Positions 21,371 through 33,700 of a stretch of DNA of 64,000 nt are shown one piece after another. The position numbers and the translations under genes were made by a program. The stretch is from Cristatella mucedo (lineage: Eukaryota > Bryozoa > Phylactolaemata > Cristatellidae): NCBI GenBank assembly GCA_009760855.2, contig WPIO01000077.1, forward strand, positions 312,001 through 376,000, given 5' to 3'. Position 1 is the first letter of the stretch. Every line of letters begins with the position of its first letter. The notes below the pieces were generated by a model. That model was not told the DNA's origin, searched no databases, and saw nothing but the letters and a program-made list of their open reading frames with translations.

Positions 21371-22690
21371 ATCATAGTGCCTAGAGACGGTATGTTGATT
21401 GAATGAGCTGGGCAGTCACTGGCTGCTCCAATCCCTTTTCAATACTGTCGTCGACTTTTTAGCTCATTTGCCTGTATGTGCATCTACCTTGTGAAGAGGT
21501 TGGTCAGAAGCAATCTAATCCAATCAGATTAGTAATGAAGATCAAACAGGTGACTGTGCTTGTATAGTAACATGTACTTGAATCACCTGCCGGCCCAGAT
21601 CTGTGCTTTTGGGGGCATACTGTTTTCTGCCTGCGGTTGTCGTGTGAACAGTGCATCCTTGGTGTGGCTGCATTTTGTTGGCCTAGCTTTTGCTCGACTG
21701 TGAGAGTTTCTATTTTCTTCTTTATAGAATGGAAATAGCTCTGAACAATGCCAGCAATGCAGCATTCGGATTGAACCGTGATGTGGCGGTGACTCTCCAT
21801 TCAGACTAGGGATGCTATTATTATTGCCGCGAGACTACTTTGGCTACCTTCTAGAAAAAGTCGTGGCATGCTCAATGAGCATGTGTTTTACAATTTTGTA
21901 TACATTTTACTGCGATAATAAATGATTAAGGATGGAACGTGTCTTTTTAGGCCATATACTAACCATTGATTAATCATAAAAGGACACTGCTTTATTATTG
22001 CAGTGGACCTCGTTCAAACAGTGATTTAACAGAGTGAAACGAAAATCCTCTCTTCCTGAAAGCCATCGCAGTCGATTCTATTGCTTTCTTAGCTTGTGCC
22101 TTTTGGTAATGTCAGAGCTCTTGTGCTCATATTAACCCTCATTATCATCATGATTTGACTTTGTGCGTGTATCCATTGAGCACATACAAAGCTGCTCTCC
22201 TGCCCTCAGCCAGCTTACTTGACGTCCAATCAGAAGTACGGGTGCTTGTAGCTCAGCTGTGTGAAAGACTGGAATGGAGCAGCATCGATTATGGTTTCCG
22301 TGTGGTAATAGCGACCTGCTTATGCCTTCCATTGGAGATGTCGGCCTTGGTTATTTCAAAGCTTGTGCTTAGTGAGGCATCCCTCCAAGGTCTCGGTTGC
22401 GATGCCACAGCCATTTTTTTCGGCAGCCTTGCTGAATCAGCTGCTGACAGCCATGAAATTGGCAGATTCTAAGGGGATCACTTCGACGACAATCGAGCTT
22501 GGCAAGTGATCCACGTGGGCGATCCTACATGGGAACCTGAGAATGGGAGCTGGAGGAGCATCCTCATAAGTAAAATTGGCATTCCATAAATGCCCTTCGG
22601 ATTAGTAATCGCTTTTCTGTTAGGCAGCTTTTCTCCTCTTGTCTCGGACGTCTTAGAACAGGCTTGATCTGACTGCTCTGGTTCGAGTAA
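21371..22690. other. Intergenic stretch without recognised gene
   Basis: 1.3 kb. An open frame at 22155-22472 (+) gives about 100 residues with no family I know. I see no splice-supported exon. Confidence 0.4.
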
Positions 22691-22880
22691 TAATGATAAT
22701 AAATAATAATGCACTTGATAAAGCACCCTCAGAGAACTCAATCTCTTTCTAGGCGCTTTGTATTTGCTGCAAAGGGAAACGGTATTGAATGCCGAGTAAT
22801 ATCATGCTTGATGAACAACATGAATAACATGGTTAGTGGCAGCATGCACAGTGTCAGCACGCATAAGCACAAGTAGTAGA
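22690..22880 (-). mobile_element. LINE-A 3' tail copy
   Basis: On the + strand: aataataatgcacttgataa, gcaccctcagagaactcaat, ctctttctaggcgctttg, then cagcatgcacagtgtcagc. A 190-base 5'-truncated copy with a small internal deletion. Confidence 0.85.
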
Positions 22881-24762
22881 TAGTGTTTACAATCCCAAGA
22901 AATGTGTGAGACTAAACAATTCTCAAGTGTGCCATCAGCAGCAAATAAGATCTATATGTGATGTGATGTGATGTTCGCATCTCGTTCACCGTTCCATTGA
23001 ACATACGTAGTTCTTCTTAACGCTGAGTACCCTTTCTGGTTTACCGTTTCAGCTGAGCACTAGTATGATCAGTTCGGAGTAGTTATTTAGTATGGTGCCG
23101 TGGCTCGACCCATTTGCTTCCTCAAACCTCTGTGCTGGGTTGAGGGTTGGCAGAGATCGGAATGAGATTGGTGGAGCACGTCTGAGGGATTAAGTTACGA
23201 ATGCGTAGCAATTTTTAAGCTAGCATTCCTCTGTTATGGTTTGTGCACTTCTTACATACTCTGATATTACTTGAAGCTGATTTTTTCATGTGCAGCATGT
23301 TTGTGTGGATTCTTAAGTAGATTGATAGTTATGGCACGTACCCTGGCTCTTATTTGGGTTGACTTCCTATACATCACTCAAACACTACGGCTGTCGAATA
23401 TTTCGAAGGTATCTAATGTCATCTCGGCATAATAAGGAATTAATGAGTTCTTGTGTCGAAAAGGTATAGGAACCAACCGTCAAAAAAGAGTGAGTGGGTT
23501 TTAGTAAGAGTGAACCTAAATTGCTACCGCCTGACAAAAAAACTATCGTGCCAGACAGCGCTCGCGAAAAATGTTTATAGTTTGCCATACCCTTCCAAAA
23601 AAATTGTCGGGCGTAATCTGGGCCATTGAAAATGGTTCGGAAATCTCATAGGACATTGTTCAACGTCTGCATTAACAACAAAGTCTTCAGAAAAGCCATC
23701 ACTATTAAAGTGAGCACACTGTTGCAAATTAGCAATGCTTTACTGGGAAAATAAAGTTGGAACAACCCAACCCAACCCACACGTATAAACGCGTTTCAGC
23801 AAACCTGCAATCATATTCTTTTCTTCAACATTGAGACGTGGTTAGAAGGATCAGGTCCAAGTTTCCATAGCTCTTTCGCCCCTTGAATCTCCATAAAGAA
23901 TAAACGTACAACATCGGTGCTTTTTTCAGACGTCGTCTGGTTTGCATTCAATCCCCAAGAGAGATACGCAACCCATTTCGCGAGAAAGTAAAGCGAAACT
24001 AAAAGTTACCACGTGATGCTGCGGTCGTGTTGGTGCGTTGAAACCATCGAGTTACGTCGGACTCTAGCGTTTATTTAACTGGCTCAAGTAGGGCCATGGC
24101 TATAAAAATGCACACGCTCGGTGCTAATTGTTGGAGACAGTCTGACTGTGCTTAGTGGAAGAAATAACGTTTTGAAGCTGAACGCATACAGTGGATTTTA
24201 GCTAACTATACTAAGCCATAGGTCAAGTCTGCTGACGACGTTATAAACACCATTTGGTCGATACCGCTTTAATCGCTTGCCATCCGCGGTTTCATTGGCG
24301 TCATACTTTACAAGCATTTTAAGTCGACCATACGAGATACTTTTTTAAAGCGATGATGGTTTCTAGATGCATAGAAAAGATGCGGCCTCCTATAACGCCG
24401 CACTCAAACAAGTTCTTCGTCGCCGAGAAATTAGGACTAACTATCGCTTAATGCAGATAAGTGCGAGCTTCGCCGGCGAAACCTACATTCGCTTAGCCGT
24501 TTAAGTAATAGAAACACTCAGTAATGGATTTCAATTTATTTTACCCAGTGTAGAAAGTACTTTAATCCACTATGCCTAAAGCAAATAGAAGATCGCTACT
24601 ATTTAGAAAAAAACTTCGCGTCTGTGGTTTGGTAAAAGTTTTGAAACTGATTTTGCTGTTGGGTTAGGACGAAAGTTTTAAATCCTGCTAATGCTGTGGA
24701 AAAAGGTAATGATGTCAGGTGTATAACATATAGCTCGGGTTGTGCCGCTATCCAAATGTGTG
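22881..24762. other. Intergenic stretch with a promoter-like patch
   Basis: 1.9 kb with no gene recognised. At 23970-24130 a GAAA-spaced motif and a TATA-like box occur together (see findings). Confidence 0.4.
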
Positions 24763-26555
24763 AATAATAATCATAATAATATTGCACTTGATAAAGCGCC
24801 CTCAGAGAACTTAATCTCTTTCTAGGCGCTTTACATTTGCTGCAAAGTGATACGCAATAGAATAGTAAGTAAAATCATGCTTGAAAAACAAACAAAATGA
24901 ATAACATGGTTAGGGGTTACATGCACTGGGTCAGCATGCAAATGTGGTTAGTGGCAGCATGAACAGTGTCAGCACGCATAAGCACATCGAGGACGAATCA
25001 CAGGGACCCACTAAATGCTGTCCTAAATAGGTATGTTTTTAAGTTTCTTTTAAATGTGGTCAGGTCAGGGGATGTTCTGATGCAGGTCGGGAGGGAGTTC
25101 CAGGCTGTGGGAGCATACGAGCTAAATGCACGGTCTCCAAAGGATTTAAGGTTTGTACGAGGTATTTCTAGACTGTTGGATTCCGAAAAGCGAGTGGTAC
25201 GATGCTTTGCCTGATGGGGTAGTGTATCTGAAAGATAGGCTGGAGCCATAGAATGAAGAGACCTAAAAGTGAGCGACAAAACCTTGAAGTCAATCCGTTG
25301 CTTGACTGGTAACCAGTGCAGGTCGGCGAGAAGTGGAGTAATGTGGCAACTGCGACGCTCACGACAGACAAGCCTAGCTGCAGAGTTTTGCACCAGCTGC
25401 AATCGCCTGATCGCACATGCTGGTAGGCCAGTAAGCAGTGAGTTGCAGAAGTCGAGACGAGATGTCACGAATGCATGGACCAACTTGGACGTGGTATCCT
25501 TATCTAAACAAGCCCTAATTTTAGCAATGTTATGAAGCTGAAAATAGGCTGATTTGACTGTGGAGCTGATGTGGTCGTCTAACGAGAGGTCGCTTTGGAA
25601 TATGACACCTAGATTTCGAGCTGATGCAACTGGAGATATGCTGGCAGAGCCAATTTTGAAAGTCAGCCTTTCCAATTTCTGAATAACACTAGGTTTGCCC
25701 ATAACTAGTAAGTTAGTTTTATCATCGTTTAGTTTTAGAAAATTTGCTGCCATCCATGATCGGATGTCATCAATGCATGCAGCAAGTGAGTTGAGAGAAT
25801 TTGAGGTGCTCGAAGGCTGGGAGGGATCAAAGCAAAGGTACAACTGAGTGTCATCCGCATAGAAGTGAAAGCCTAGATTGTGCTTGGCAATCACATCAGC
25901 GAGAGGGAGAGTATAAACGGTGAAAAGGACCGGACCTAGCACAGAGCCCTGAGGTACTCCATATTTTAGAGGTACTTCAGATGATCTTTGTCCATTCACG
26001 TCAACACTCTGGAGTCTCCCACTGAGATAGGACCTGAACCACTGCAGAGCAGTGCCAGTGATGCCCAGGCGAGATGAGAGGCGCTCTAGAAGTACTTTGT
26101 GATCGATGGTATCAAAAGCTGCCGAAAGATCGAGCAAAACAAGAAGAGACACTCTACCCATGTCTACATTCCTAAGTAGGTCGTTGTATACCCGAAGCAA
26201 TGCTGACTCTGTGGAGTGATTAGCTCTAAAGCCAGACTGGAACTTACTAGCAAGGTGTGAGGTTTCGATATACGAGTTCAGCTGGTCTGCCACGACCCGT
26301 TCCAGTGTCTTTGATAGGAATGGTAGAAGGGAGACTGGGCGGTAGTTGCTTAAGTTCTCTTGGTCTAGTGTAGCTTTCTTGAGAAGTGGCCTGACTACAG
26401 CTTTTTTGAAAGGTGCTGGGACCTGACCTGAGGCTAATGACATATTAATGATGTTGGTTATGCATGGCAGCAGCAGATCAATGCAACGTAGGAGCAGGAC
26501 AGTGGGAATAGGGTCCAGAGGACTTGTTATCTTCTTTGTTGTCTTCTTTGTGAAG
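24763..26555 (-). mobile_element. LINE-A, 5'-truncated CR1/L2-like retrotransposon
   Basis: Best copy of the family. It runs from an ATT-type 3' tail (24763-24785 on the + strand) through a 230-base 3' UTR to an open reverse transcriptase. It is cut off at about 26555 within a PLDPIPTVLL-coding block that normally precedes the RT domain. There is no endonuclease and no ORF1. A simple-repeat tail in place of poly(A) is typical of the CR1/L2 group. Confidence 0.9.
24998..26443 (-). CDS. Reverse transcriptase of LINE-A (partial)
   Basis: 481 uninterrupted codons to a natural stop; the frame stays open upstream to about 26540, so the annotated Met is internal and not a true start. RT blocks in order: ROW SNYRPVSLLPFLSKTLE, QSGFR, LLDLSAAFDTID (motif A, catalytic Asp), GVPQGSVLGPVL (motif B), FHFYADDTQLY (motif C, two catalytic Asp), LNDDKTNLLVMG (motif D) and ARNLGVIFQ (motif E). 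The C-terminal LQLVQNSAARLV and LHWLPV blocks are typical of CR1/L2 LINEs. The enzyme would copy LINE RNA into DNA at a nicked target site. Without the N-terminal endonuclease this copy cannot move alone. Confidence 0.93.
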   Translation of the reverse strand: MSLASGQVPAPFKKAVVRPLLKKATLDQENLSNYRPVSLLPFLSKTLERVVADQLNSYIETSHLASKFQSGFRANHSTESALLRVYNDLLRNVDMGRVSLLVLLDLSAAFDTIDHKVLLERLSSRLGITGTALQWFRSYLSGRLQSVDVNGQRSSEVPLKYGVPQGSVLGPVLFTVYTLPLADVIAKHNLGFHFYADDTQLYLCFDPSQPSSTSNSLNSLAACIDDIRSWMAANFLKLNDDKTNLLVMGKPSVIQKLERLTFKIGSASISPVASARNLGVIFQSDLSLDDHISSTVKSAYFQLHNIAKIRACLDKDTTSKLVHAFVTSRLDFCNSLLTGLPACAIRRLQLVQNSAARLVCRERRSCHITPLLADLHWLPVKQRIDFKVLSLTFRSLHSMAPAYLSDTLPHQAKHRTTRFSESNSLEIPRTNLKSFGDRAFSSYAPTAWNSLPTCIRTSPDLTTFKRNLKTYLFRTAFSGSL

Positions 26556-28626
26556 ATGTGGCTGATATAACGCTAAAGAGGAGTATCCAGATAAGTGCAA
26601 CTGTATAGTTGCCTAAAACGAGCATTTAGCTTATGTTTTTTCAGAATAAGAAAAATGTGAATTTCCATATTTGAGTCACCAGGCGTAGAGAGGTTCCTTG
26701 CACCAGTAGAGGCAATGTACTATCTGCGTGAAGTAATTTATCGAGACAGGAAAGAAAGCGAAGTCCTCGAAAGCGTCTGCATAGAAAATGTGCGAGGCAA
26801 AGACAAAGCAAACTTTCTCATGCCTCTCTGGGATCAAGACAAGCCCTGGCAACACCTTATTTCACACGCGAACGCTGCAAGAGATCGCTCGAAGGTCAGG
26901 TGAACAAAGGCTGCTCGTGAGATGGAATTTCTTTCACAATATTAGATAATGTATGGACGAATTTTTTAATATGTATAACTCGTGTACGTTTACAGGCAGG
27001 CAGGCAGGTAAAGGGGGGGGGGAGTAAAGAGAGCCACGAGCGTTGCTAAGCCAAGACTTTGGCGGGAAGCCAGGGACCACAAAAAACTGCTACTTGTGCT
27101 GTGTGGACAAGTTCTGCCGAAGTTCGAACTGGCGGCAAGTGCGAGCCTCCCACCGCGGAACCGCACAACCCTCACGTCCATCGCTTCCCCCCCCCCCCAG
27201 TGCCGCCCTGCCCTAAGCTCCCCGTGCCCACTCCTCTCGGAGAGAGAGAGATCAGTCGTATTCGGCAGAAAGCAGCAAGTCAGACAACGAGGAAAGATAT
27301 TGCGGGTCCGGGTTCTAACTTTGCAGTTTTAACTGAGAGGAGAGAGCCAGACTTCCCCAACCAGAATGACCACACAGAATGACCTGATCAGAGATTTCGG
27401 TGTCGCCAAATCCAACGCTGGGCCTCCGACATCTTGGCTCAGTGAGTGGAACTCGTTGGGTGAAAGCGTGAAAGTAAAAGGGCCAAAGAAAGCGTCGTCA
27501 ACCTGTTTCTAATTTCAACGTAAATCTATTTTATTTTGGGAGAATGGGCGCTGGTGGGTAACGATCGGGACGGACGCAACGCAAAAGCGAGATGGCGAGC
27601 GTAGGGTAGGCGCGCCGTCTCGTTGGCATTTGCCCGCGAAGCGGTCACGCTGGATCACGTGGGCGAGGCGAAATCGTAACCATCGTCGCAAAAAGGTTCT
27701 GCTAAAGGCGCCGTTCGAGTGACGAGTTCAAGTCGTCGCGTCCAAGTGGGAGGGGGCCGCCGGTAGGTCAGTCAAACGTGCTTGTTGACCGGTGGTTCTA
27801 CGCTCACTTTCTGCTCAGTTTCGCAGTCGCTCGACATCGAGTGCTCTGCCATCGACGTATTTGCAAAGCTATCGTCGAGCGCCCTGCTATGCCGGCGGTT
27901 CATCGGCTTGCCTTGTCGATTGCACTGTAAAGCAATGTATAGTAATAGCAATAACAATAATAATACAATAGCAATATGCATATAATATATAAATAGCAAT
28001 ACAAGTAATAGTAATAGCAAATGTAAAGTAATGCAGCCGAAGGCCACCGATGCAGCCGCTGCCGCGCCGCCGCCGGCCTCTGCGAAATTTGTTGGTGCTA
28101 GTCTCGATGCTAGTCTGGCTGGATCGTTACAGCCCGTCGCCGCCGCCGGCTGGTTTCGGATAACTCCCCGCGTGGGGCTCATCAGCCTTTCCCATAGCTC
28201 GAGGCCTACTCGTCGCTGGACGTGTAGGCCACGAAGCCTTTATTGCAGCCCACGCTGAGTACAACTGGCGAACAACTGGTCAATTTACTGCCTATCGAGT
28301 AGTGGCTCAGGCGTCTCTCGCAGCGAGGATTTTAGCAGGGGCCAGTTTGTATGTCGAGTCAATCGGTCGTGCATTTCTCGAAGACCGCGACTAGTACAAA
28401 ATGTCTACCTTTAAGTATAGATCGCAGCATTAACTCACCGTACATTCTTATGGCCGAGCTATATCTACGCCACAGCAGCTCACAATTTCAAAGCAATCCA
28501 AACTAACTCGCAACGCCGAACGCTCGGCGGAGGTGGCTTATCCCGCCGTTTTCCACGTGGCGGAGCCAACTGCCGAGCGAGCGCCGGCTCGGTTCGCTGA
28601 GGTGCACGATAAGAGAGTCGCCTCGC
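26556..28626. other. Intergenic stretch, CpG-rich from about 27.0 kb
   Basis: No gene recognised. 26715-26903 (+) carries a 62-codon frame with balanced composition (LREVIYRDRKESEVLESV) that may be an old exon or element. From 27000 to 28650 the sequence is GC- and CpG-rich compared with its surroundings, broken by an AT-rich spacer at 27930-28030. This could be a promoter region; see findings. Confidence 0.4.
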
Positions 28627-28639
28627 CTACACCATTTCC

Positions 28640-29870
28640 GGCGCTATCCTACTTACCGATAGATATGTATGCATATACGTATGTATCTCCGTCTGTAACT
28701 CTACAAAGCCACAAAGATCGCGTGGGTGGTATGCAGGAGATTTTTGTATAGCGCACTCACAGCCTAAGCGGCTTTCGGTATGCATTTGGCAGCCAAAGGA
28801 GTTCGTCTCACGCAACAAAGAGATAGTTGAAAGCATAGCAGAGTCAGGAGAGCAGTTGAGGTAGTGAGTAGCATGAAAGTAGTAGCTCAGGACGGCTGAA
28901 AATGATGAGCCGTAGTCGGCAGCAGGAGAGTAATTGTCGTTGCATAAGAATTGTGAAAGCGAGTTCCACAGTCTAGGACCTGCAGAGCTAAAGCTTCTGT
29001 CGTCAACAGTCTTTAAGTGGAGGAATGAAATAGCTAATTTGTTATCCATGCAAGTGCTGAGGGCACGAGGAGGCTGAAACTGATACAACAGTTTAGCTAG
29101 GTATGGAGTAGCCAAGCCGTGACGGGCCTCGTAGGTCAGCCTAAGAACTCTGCTCTGTATCCGTTGATATACCGGCAGCCATCCTAGATCTTCTAGCAAA
29201 GGAAACACGTGCTCAAACCTCTTGGATTTGCCAACTAGCCGTGCACCCACATTCATAGCCGTCTGCAGTGGCCTGGTTGTTTTTTCGGTAGCCGAGCCAA
29301 AAAGGAATTACAATAATCAAGCCGAGACAGAACTAAAGAGCTAATTAATTTTTTTCCAAGTCACCGTAGAAGACAGCGCCTTATCTTAGATAGGGATCGG
29401 CTGTAGAAGCCATCTTCTCAATGAAGCTTTTAAAATCAATCTTGGCAGCTATCGAAAACGACGCCTAAACTTCGAGCGCGTGGCGATTGTCGCACAACAA
29501 CATCACCTATTAGAATAGCAAAGCCTTCTATCCAGCAACACGCTTATGGTGTCCTATGAGCAGTAGTTCAGTTGTATTGTCGTTTCAAGAAATTTTCCGA
29601 CATCCGGGATCGAATGTGGCAAGGCAAACATTCAGTTTATCAGTTTCTGCATAAGATTCCGACGGTTTGAATGACAAACACAGCTGATTATTGTCAGCAT
29701 AAAAGTGATATCCTATTCCATTGGCCTTAATCACATTTAAAAGAGGTTTAGCATAAATGGAGAACAGGAAGGGACCGAGGAAGGACTCTTGAGGGACTCC
29801 ACAGGTGACTACATAGGGGTCAAGAGTTCGTTGGCGTGAACTGGACTGATATACTTAGCAAAAATAGGGG
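28640..29870 (-). pseudogene. LINE-B reverse transcriptase relic with 3' end
   Basis: A second CR1/L2-like family. Reading down the minus strand: GVPQESFLGPFLFSIYAKPL (motif B, damaged), YHFYADNNQL (motif C, the second Asp lost) and then, after stops, NVGARLVGKS, LGWLPVYQRI and RLWNSLS in an open stretch at 28627-29256. The 3' end on the + strand is the tctgtaactctacaaagcc block, shared with copies at 31070-31400, 35850-36085 and 46098-46245. Confidence 0.8.
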
Positions 29871-31069
29871 ATTTTACTGACGTGCATCCGCACGCGCACT
29901 ATGCCGCTTCGCGTCTAGCCTGGTGTTATCTCGCATTCATCGCAAATACATGCCAAGACAAACGTATGGACCTCGCCCTATACACACGGAGCGACTACAG
30001 GGTAAATAACTAGCAGTGCCGGTTCATACTCCCGATGGCTCTTACTCCGCTGTGTAAATGAGGCTGTTAAACACAGCTTACCGTAATAAGCTGCTTTTGC
30101 GGTGGGGGCGTCCCGGCAGGTGCCCAAGTAAAGGTTTCGTTTAGGAGCTACGCCTATTTAATTCAACTTAGTTGAAACGAAATAATGCTGCCTTGCACAC
30201 TATCTTTTCATGAAGTCAATATCCTGAAGCGGATAGATAATTACCACTTCATTTCGTAAACAACGCGTGGTTTAAGATTGAGAGATGAATCTTATCTGAA
30301 GGTCAGTTGAGGCGAACCGCGCCAGCTCATGAGCGGAAGAACTCCGCAGTCACGTGACTTTCGCTGTAGTCTGGGTACCGGTCCGGGTTGCTCATTCCCG
30401 ATTATGCATCATTCCTATACGTGAGCACTGCTGCTGCGACGGAACCAGCCCAGTCTCACGAGCGGGTAAACAGTCTTGAGCGTTTGAATGCGAGCTCGCA
30501 GTGCTTCGGTCGCCGATTGGTCCCCAGCGCCCACCGCAGCTAATTTCGCCCCTATTTGTGTGCTTTATTTGCGGGCATTCCCTGCCTACTGCCGACCCTA
30601 ACGTGTACACTCTTAAGTTCCACGCGCCTCAGTGTTTAACTTGTTTCCGTATGTAATTCTAAGCCACTTGTTCCTAGACGATGCTGATGTCCTAATCCCT
30701 TCGATGGGGTGTTCTTGCGAAGCTACGTAGCTGGCGATGCCGACGCGACCGCCTCTCGTTGGCCGAGTCTCGGCTAATGCTGAGTGGCAGTGTTATCTGC
30801 GACTCTGACCACAGTGCCGATCCCGATCTGGGAGCCTGAACATTTCCTTCCTTGTCGCGCCTGCCAGCAGCTGCCTTTCCCGAGCTCTTTGTTGGCTGAG
30901 TTCCGTGTACGATGTTTGGCCGGAAAGAGTGTGACGTAATTAGCTGCACTGCCAGACCTCGGTTGGTTGAGCATTCCGCTCTCGGTCGCATAACATCCAC
31001 CATATGGATGCTGTGGTTACAAGTTTCCCTTTGCCCAGCGGTGCCGTTGGCGATATATCTCCTTATATA
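29871..31069. other. Intergenic stretch without recognised gene
   Basis: 1.2 kb of mixed composition with several short GC-rich blocks at 30310-30620. No coding signature or repeat family was recognised. Confidence 0.4.
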
Positions 31070-31385
31070 ATTGGCGACGTATCTCCTTTTGTAACTCCGC
31101 AAAGACTTGTGGGTGTTACGCACGAGAGGTAGGTATAGCGAACTCAAAAAGCCCAAGCGACTTTCAGTGTGCAGCCGGTAGCCCAGCCCTTAGACTCCAT
31201 CTCACGCAAAAAAGAGAAGTGGAGAAGCATAGCTGAGTCATCAGAGCAGTTGAGGAAGTGAGTACCATGAAAGTAGCAGCTCAGGACGGCTAGGAAGCAT
31301 GTGCCGTAGTCGACAGCAAAAAAGTAGATGTCGTTGCCTAAGAACTGTGGAAACTGAGCTCCACGGTCTCGATCGCTGAGCTGCA
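31070..31385 (-). mobile_element. LINE-B 3' end copy
   Basis: On the + strand: tgtaactccgcaaagacttg, gggtgttacgcacgag, aactcaaaaagcccaagcg, ccatctcacgcaaaaaag, cagagcagttgaggaagtg and gtagcagctcaggacggc. These align block by block with 28690-28990. Confidence 0.8.
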
Positions 31386-33060
31386 TCTCCTTGAAGCTTC
31401 GTTTGCAGCCAGTCGCACCAGCTTGTGCATCGCATGCAGCCTGCCAGTCTCGTAGTCGCGTGGAGTCTGCATGATAGTGTTGGTGTGTGATGCCTGATGG
31501 TTGATGGTGCGTGGCAGCTGCATGCATTGCTGTACGGTCCGTGGTCTTAGTCAGCTCGCCGCAGTGCCAGGCAAGCTGTGGAGCCAGATTTCGTCCTCAA
31601 GCTTCCCCATTCTCTCTGGCGGCCGATCTCGTTGACCTCGGCCACAAGACTTTTCTTTCATGCAAATGCTTGCAGCTTTCCTGCTTTCGTGCAGACTCCA
31701 ACTAACTAAGCATCCGTAGTTATCAGCTACAATGTAAGCGTCCCACATCGTTTGGCTTGCTTACTCGTGGTCTCGGTTGCTTGGCCGGAAATTCGACAGG
31801 TGTTTCTGCATTTTATCAGCACTTCAGTAATTAATCATGACTTGCAATACAGAGAGGAGGCCGAAAGTCAAAATAAATATTCAGATCCTCCTCACTGTGC
31901 TTTTTAGCAAATTTTTTAAGTAACAATAAGTTGGGTTATCGCTGGAGATACCTTCATGGATCATTGCATGTAGACGTCATATTTTCAATTGACGTCTCTT
32001 CCTGGTCCTCTCGTGTAGGCACGTGCATTCGTGATAAGTATTCTGGATCTTAACCTAGGAGTAAGGTGCTTGCGCTTCACGCCGAGGGTCGTGGGCTCGA
32101 GTCATGCAATAGGCAATGCTTTATCGCCTGCGGCTAGCGGGAGCTCTTCTGCCGGCTATATAAATGAGACTTTTGAATCAGCTAAACTTCACCTTTTTGC
32201 TTCAGTACTGGCAGCTAGCATCAAGGTGCTTCCAAAATGGTTTGCTTAAGTGTATTAGTTCTAACATCTGCCTTTTTCATTCCAATTACAATGCGTTTTG
32301 TAAATGTCGGCTGTAACTGAATTGCCTCCCGCCAGTTTGTGCTTCCAAATTCCTGGTTTCCCATGCAAAGTTTCAAAGATCTTAGGTACAGAATGATGTT
32401 TATCAGTTTTTCAGTATCGTCTGCTCTAGTGCAAGAAATCATGACCTTTAATTTGTCATGGCCCGTTGGTTTGAGTACAGTATGAAAAGTTGCTCTTGTT
32501 GTTTATCCATCACTCATCTCGGCCATCATGTGGGTATGCTATCGGTATGTTTCACTACCTTTCAAAAAATATGTCTCGCATTTTATTTCCTATGCGATTG
32601 TTTCCCATGGTGGCAATGCAGACAATCAGTGATTGTCTGAATACCCTCCAGTTGATTTTCATGGAAAGCAGTCTATTCTCTAACATGACAGAGTTTGCAA
32701 GTGCTTGCAGGTGACAGATTGACAAACCTTAATCAATAACTGGTAGCCCTAGAAATCAGATAATACTCTTGCAGTGATCTGAGAAACACGCGGTGTCTAA
32801 GCAGACTGCATTCTTTTGTGCAAGATTAGATTTCAATATTGTGTGATTTAGTATCTACTGTGATTTTGTGCCTCACCTTGTCAGCTGTACCGATTTGCGA
32901 TGGATTTGGCTGACCTGCTAGAGACGTTTATTAGCTTTTTGCAAGACATCAGCAGGTAATTTCTGCTAATAATAATATTAGCATTTCAGTGTCAGCTTAA
33001 GATGGCTTAATTTTGCATATATTGGCCGAGCCGCATGGCAGTTGGTTAGCATCGCAGTAG
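31386..33060. other. Intergenic stretch with one SINE
   Basis: Apart from SINE-1 at 32045-32195 I see no feature in this 1.7 kb. Confidence 0.4.
32045..32195 (+). mobile_element. SINE-1, tRNA-derived
   Basis: ggagtaaggtgcttgcgc (box-A side), gtcgtgggctcgagtcatgc (box B), caatgctttatcgcctgc, gagctcttctgccggctat and ttttgaatcagct. It has a CTCGAG form of box B shared with SINE-2. Confidence 0.75.
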
Positions 33061-33062
33061 GA

Positions 33063-33700
33063 GGATGATAATAATAAGTCGTATATATATATATATATAT
33101 ATATCACTCTAAGAGAACTTAAATCTATTTAGGCAGTTAGGCAAGCATGTAAAAACACACGCCTATCATGCTAAGACCAGGATGGAAAAGCATGCAGGAC
33201 TCAAGGCCACTGGTTAATTGGGCCCGTTAGTAACACCCAATCCATCATGTGATGGATTCACAAAGCACACAGGAAAAAAGACAGGACCGCGGGCTAAAAA
33301 AAAAATATGTCACTGTTACTCCTATTCAGGACGTGGCCACACAAAATGATAATTTACTCTAACAGGGCAAAAGCAGTGTGGAGCAGATAGCTTTCAGCTC
33401 TTTAAATTTTGTCAAATCAGAAGGTGACTGAGATGTCGATTGGTAGTGAGTTCCAAGCTTTGGGAACTTGATAGCTGTGGTTGCTGTCTCGGAGGGATTT
33501 AAAGTTTGTTGGTGCACAATCACTCAACCAGAGTCAGAAGATCTTTCCGTGTGAAGTGAGATCGGAAGTGAAGCTAATTCTGATTGGTTGGCAGGAGCAA
33601 GAAAATGGGGGTTTGTATGTGGTTTAGTAGGCTAGTAGCCTTCTCTGTTGACTGAGAGATATGCGTCGAAATGAGGTCACTCGTGACGTGAAGGTGGACA
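33063..33700 (-). mobile_element. LINE (CR1/L2-like), diverged copy
   Basis: On the + strand: gataataataagtcgtatat, TA repeats, atcactctaagagaactt, tagtgagttccaagctttgg and ctcggagggatttaaagttt. The minus frame gives FPKLGTHYQST-like remains of the LINE C-terminal block. It differs enough from LINE-A to be a separate subfamily. The 33700-34900 stretch behind it may be the rest of the element, but no RT motif was recognised. Confidence 0.6.
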
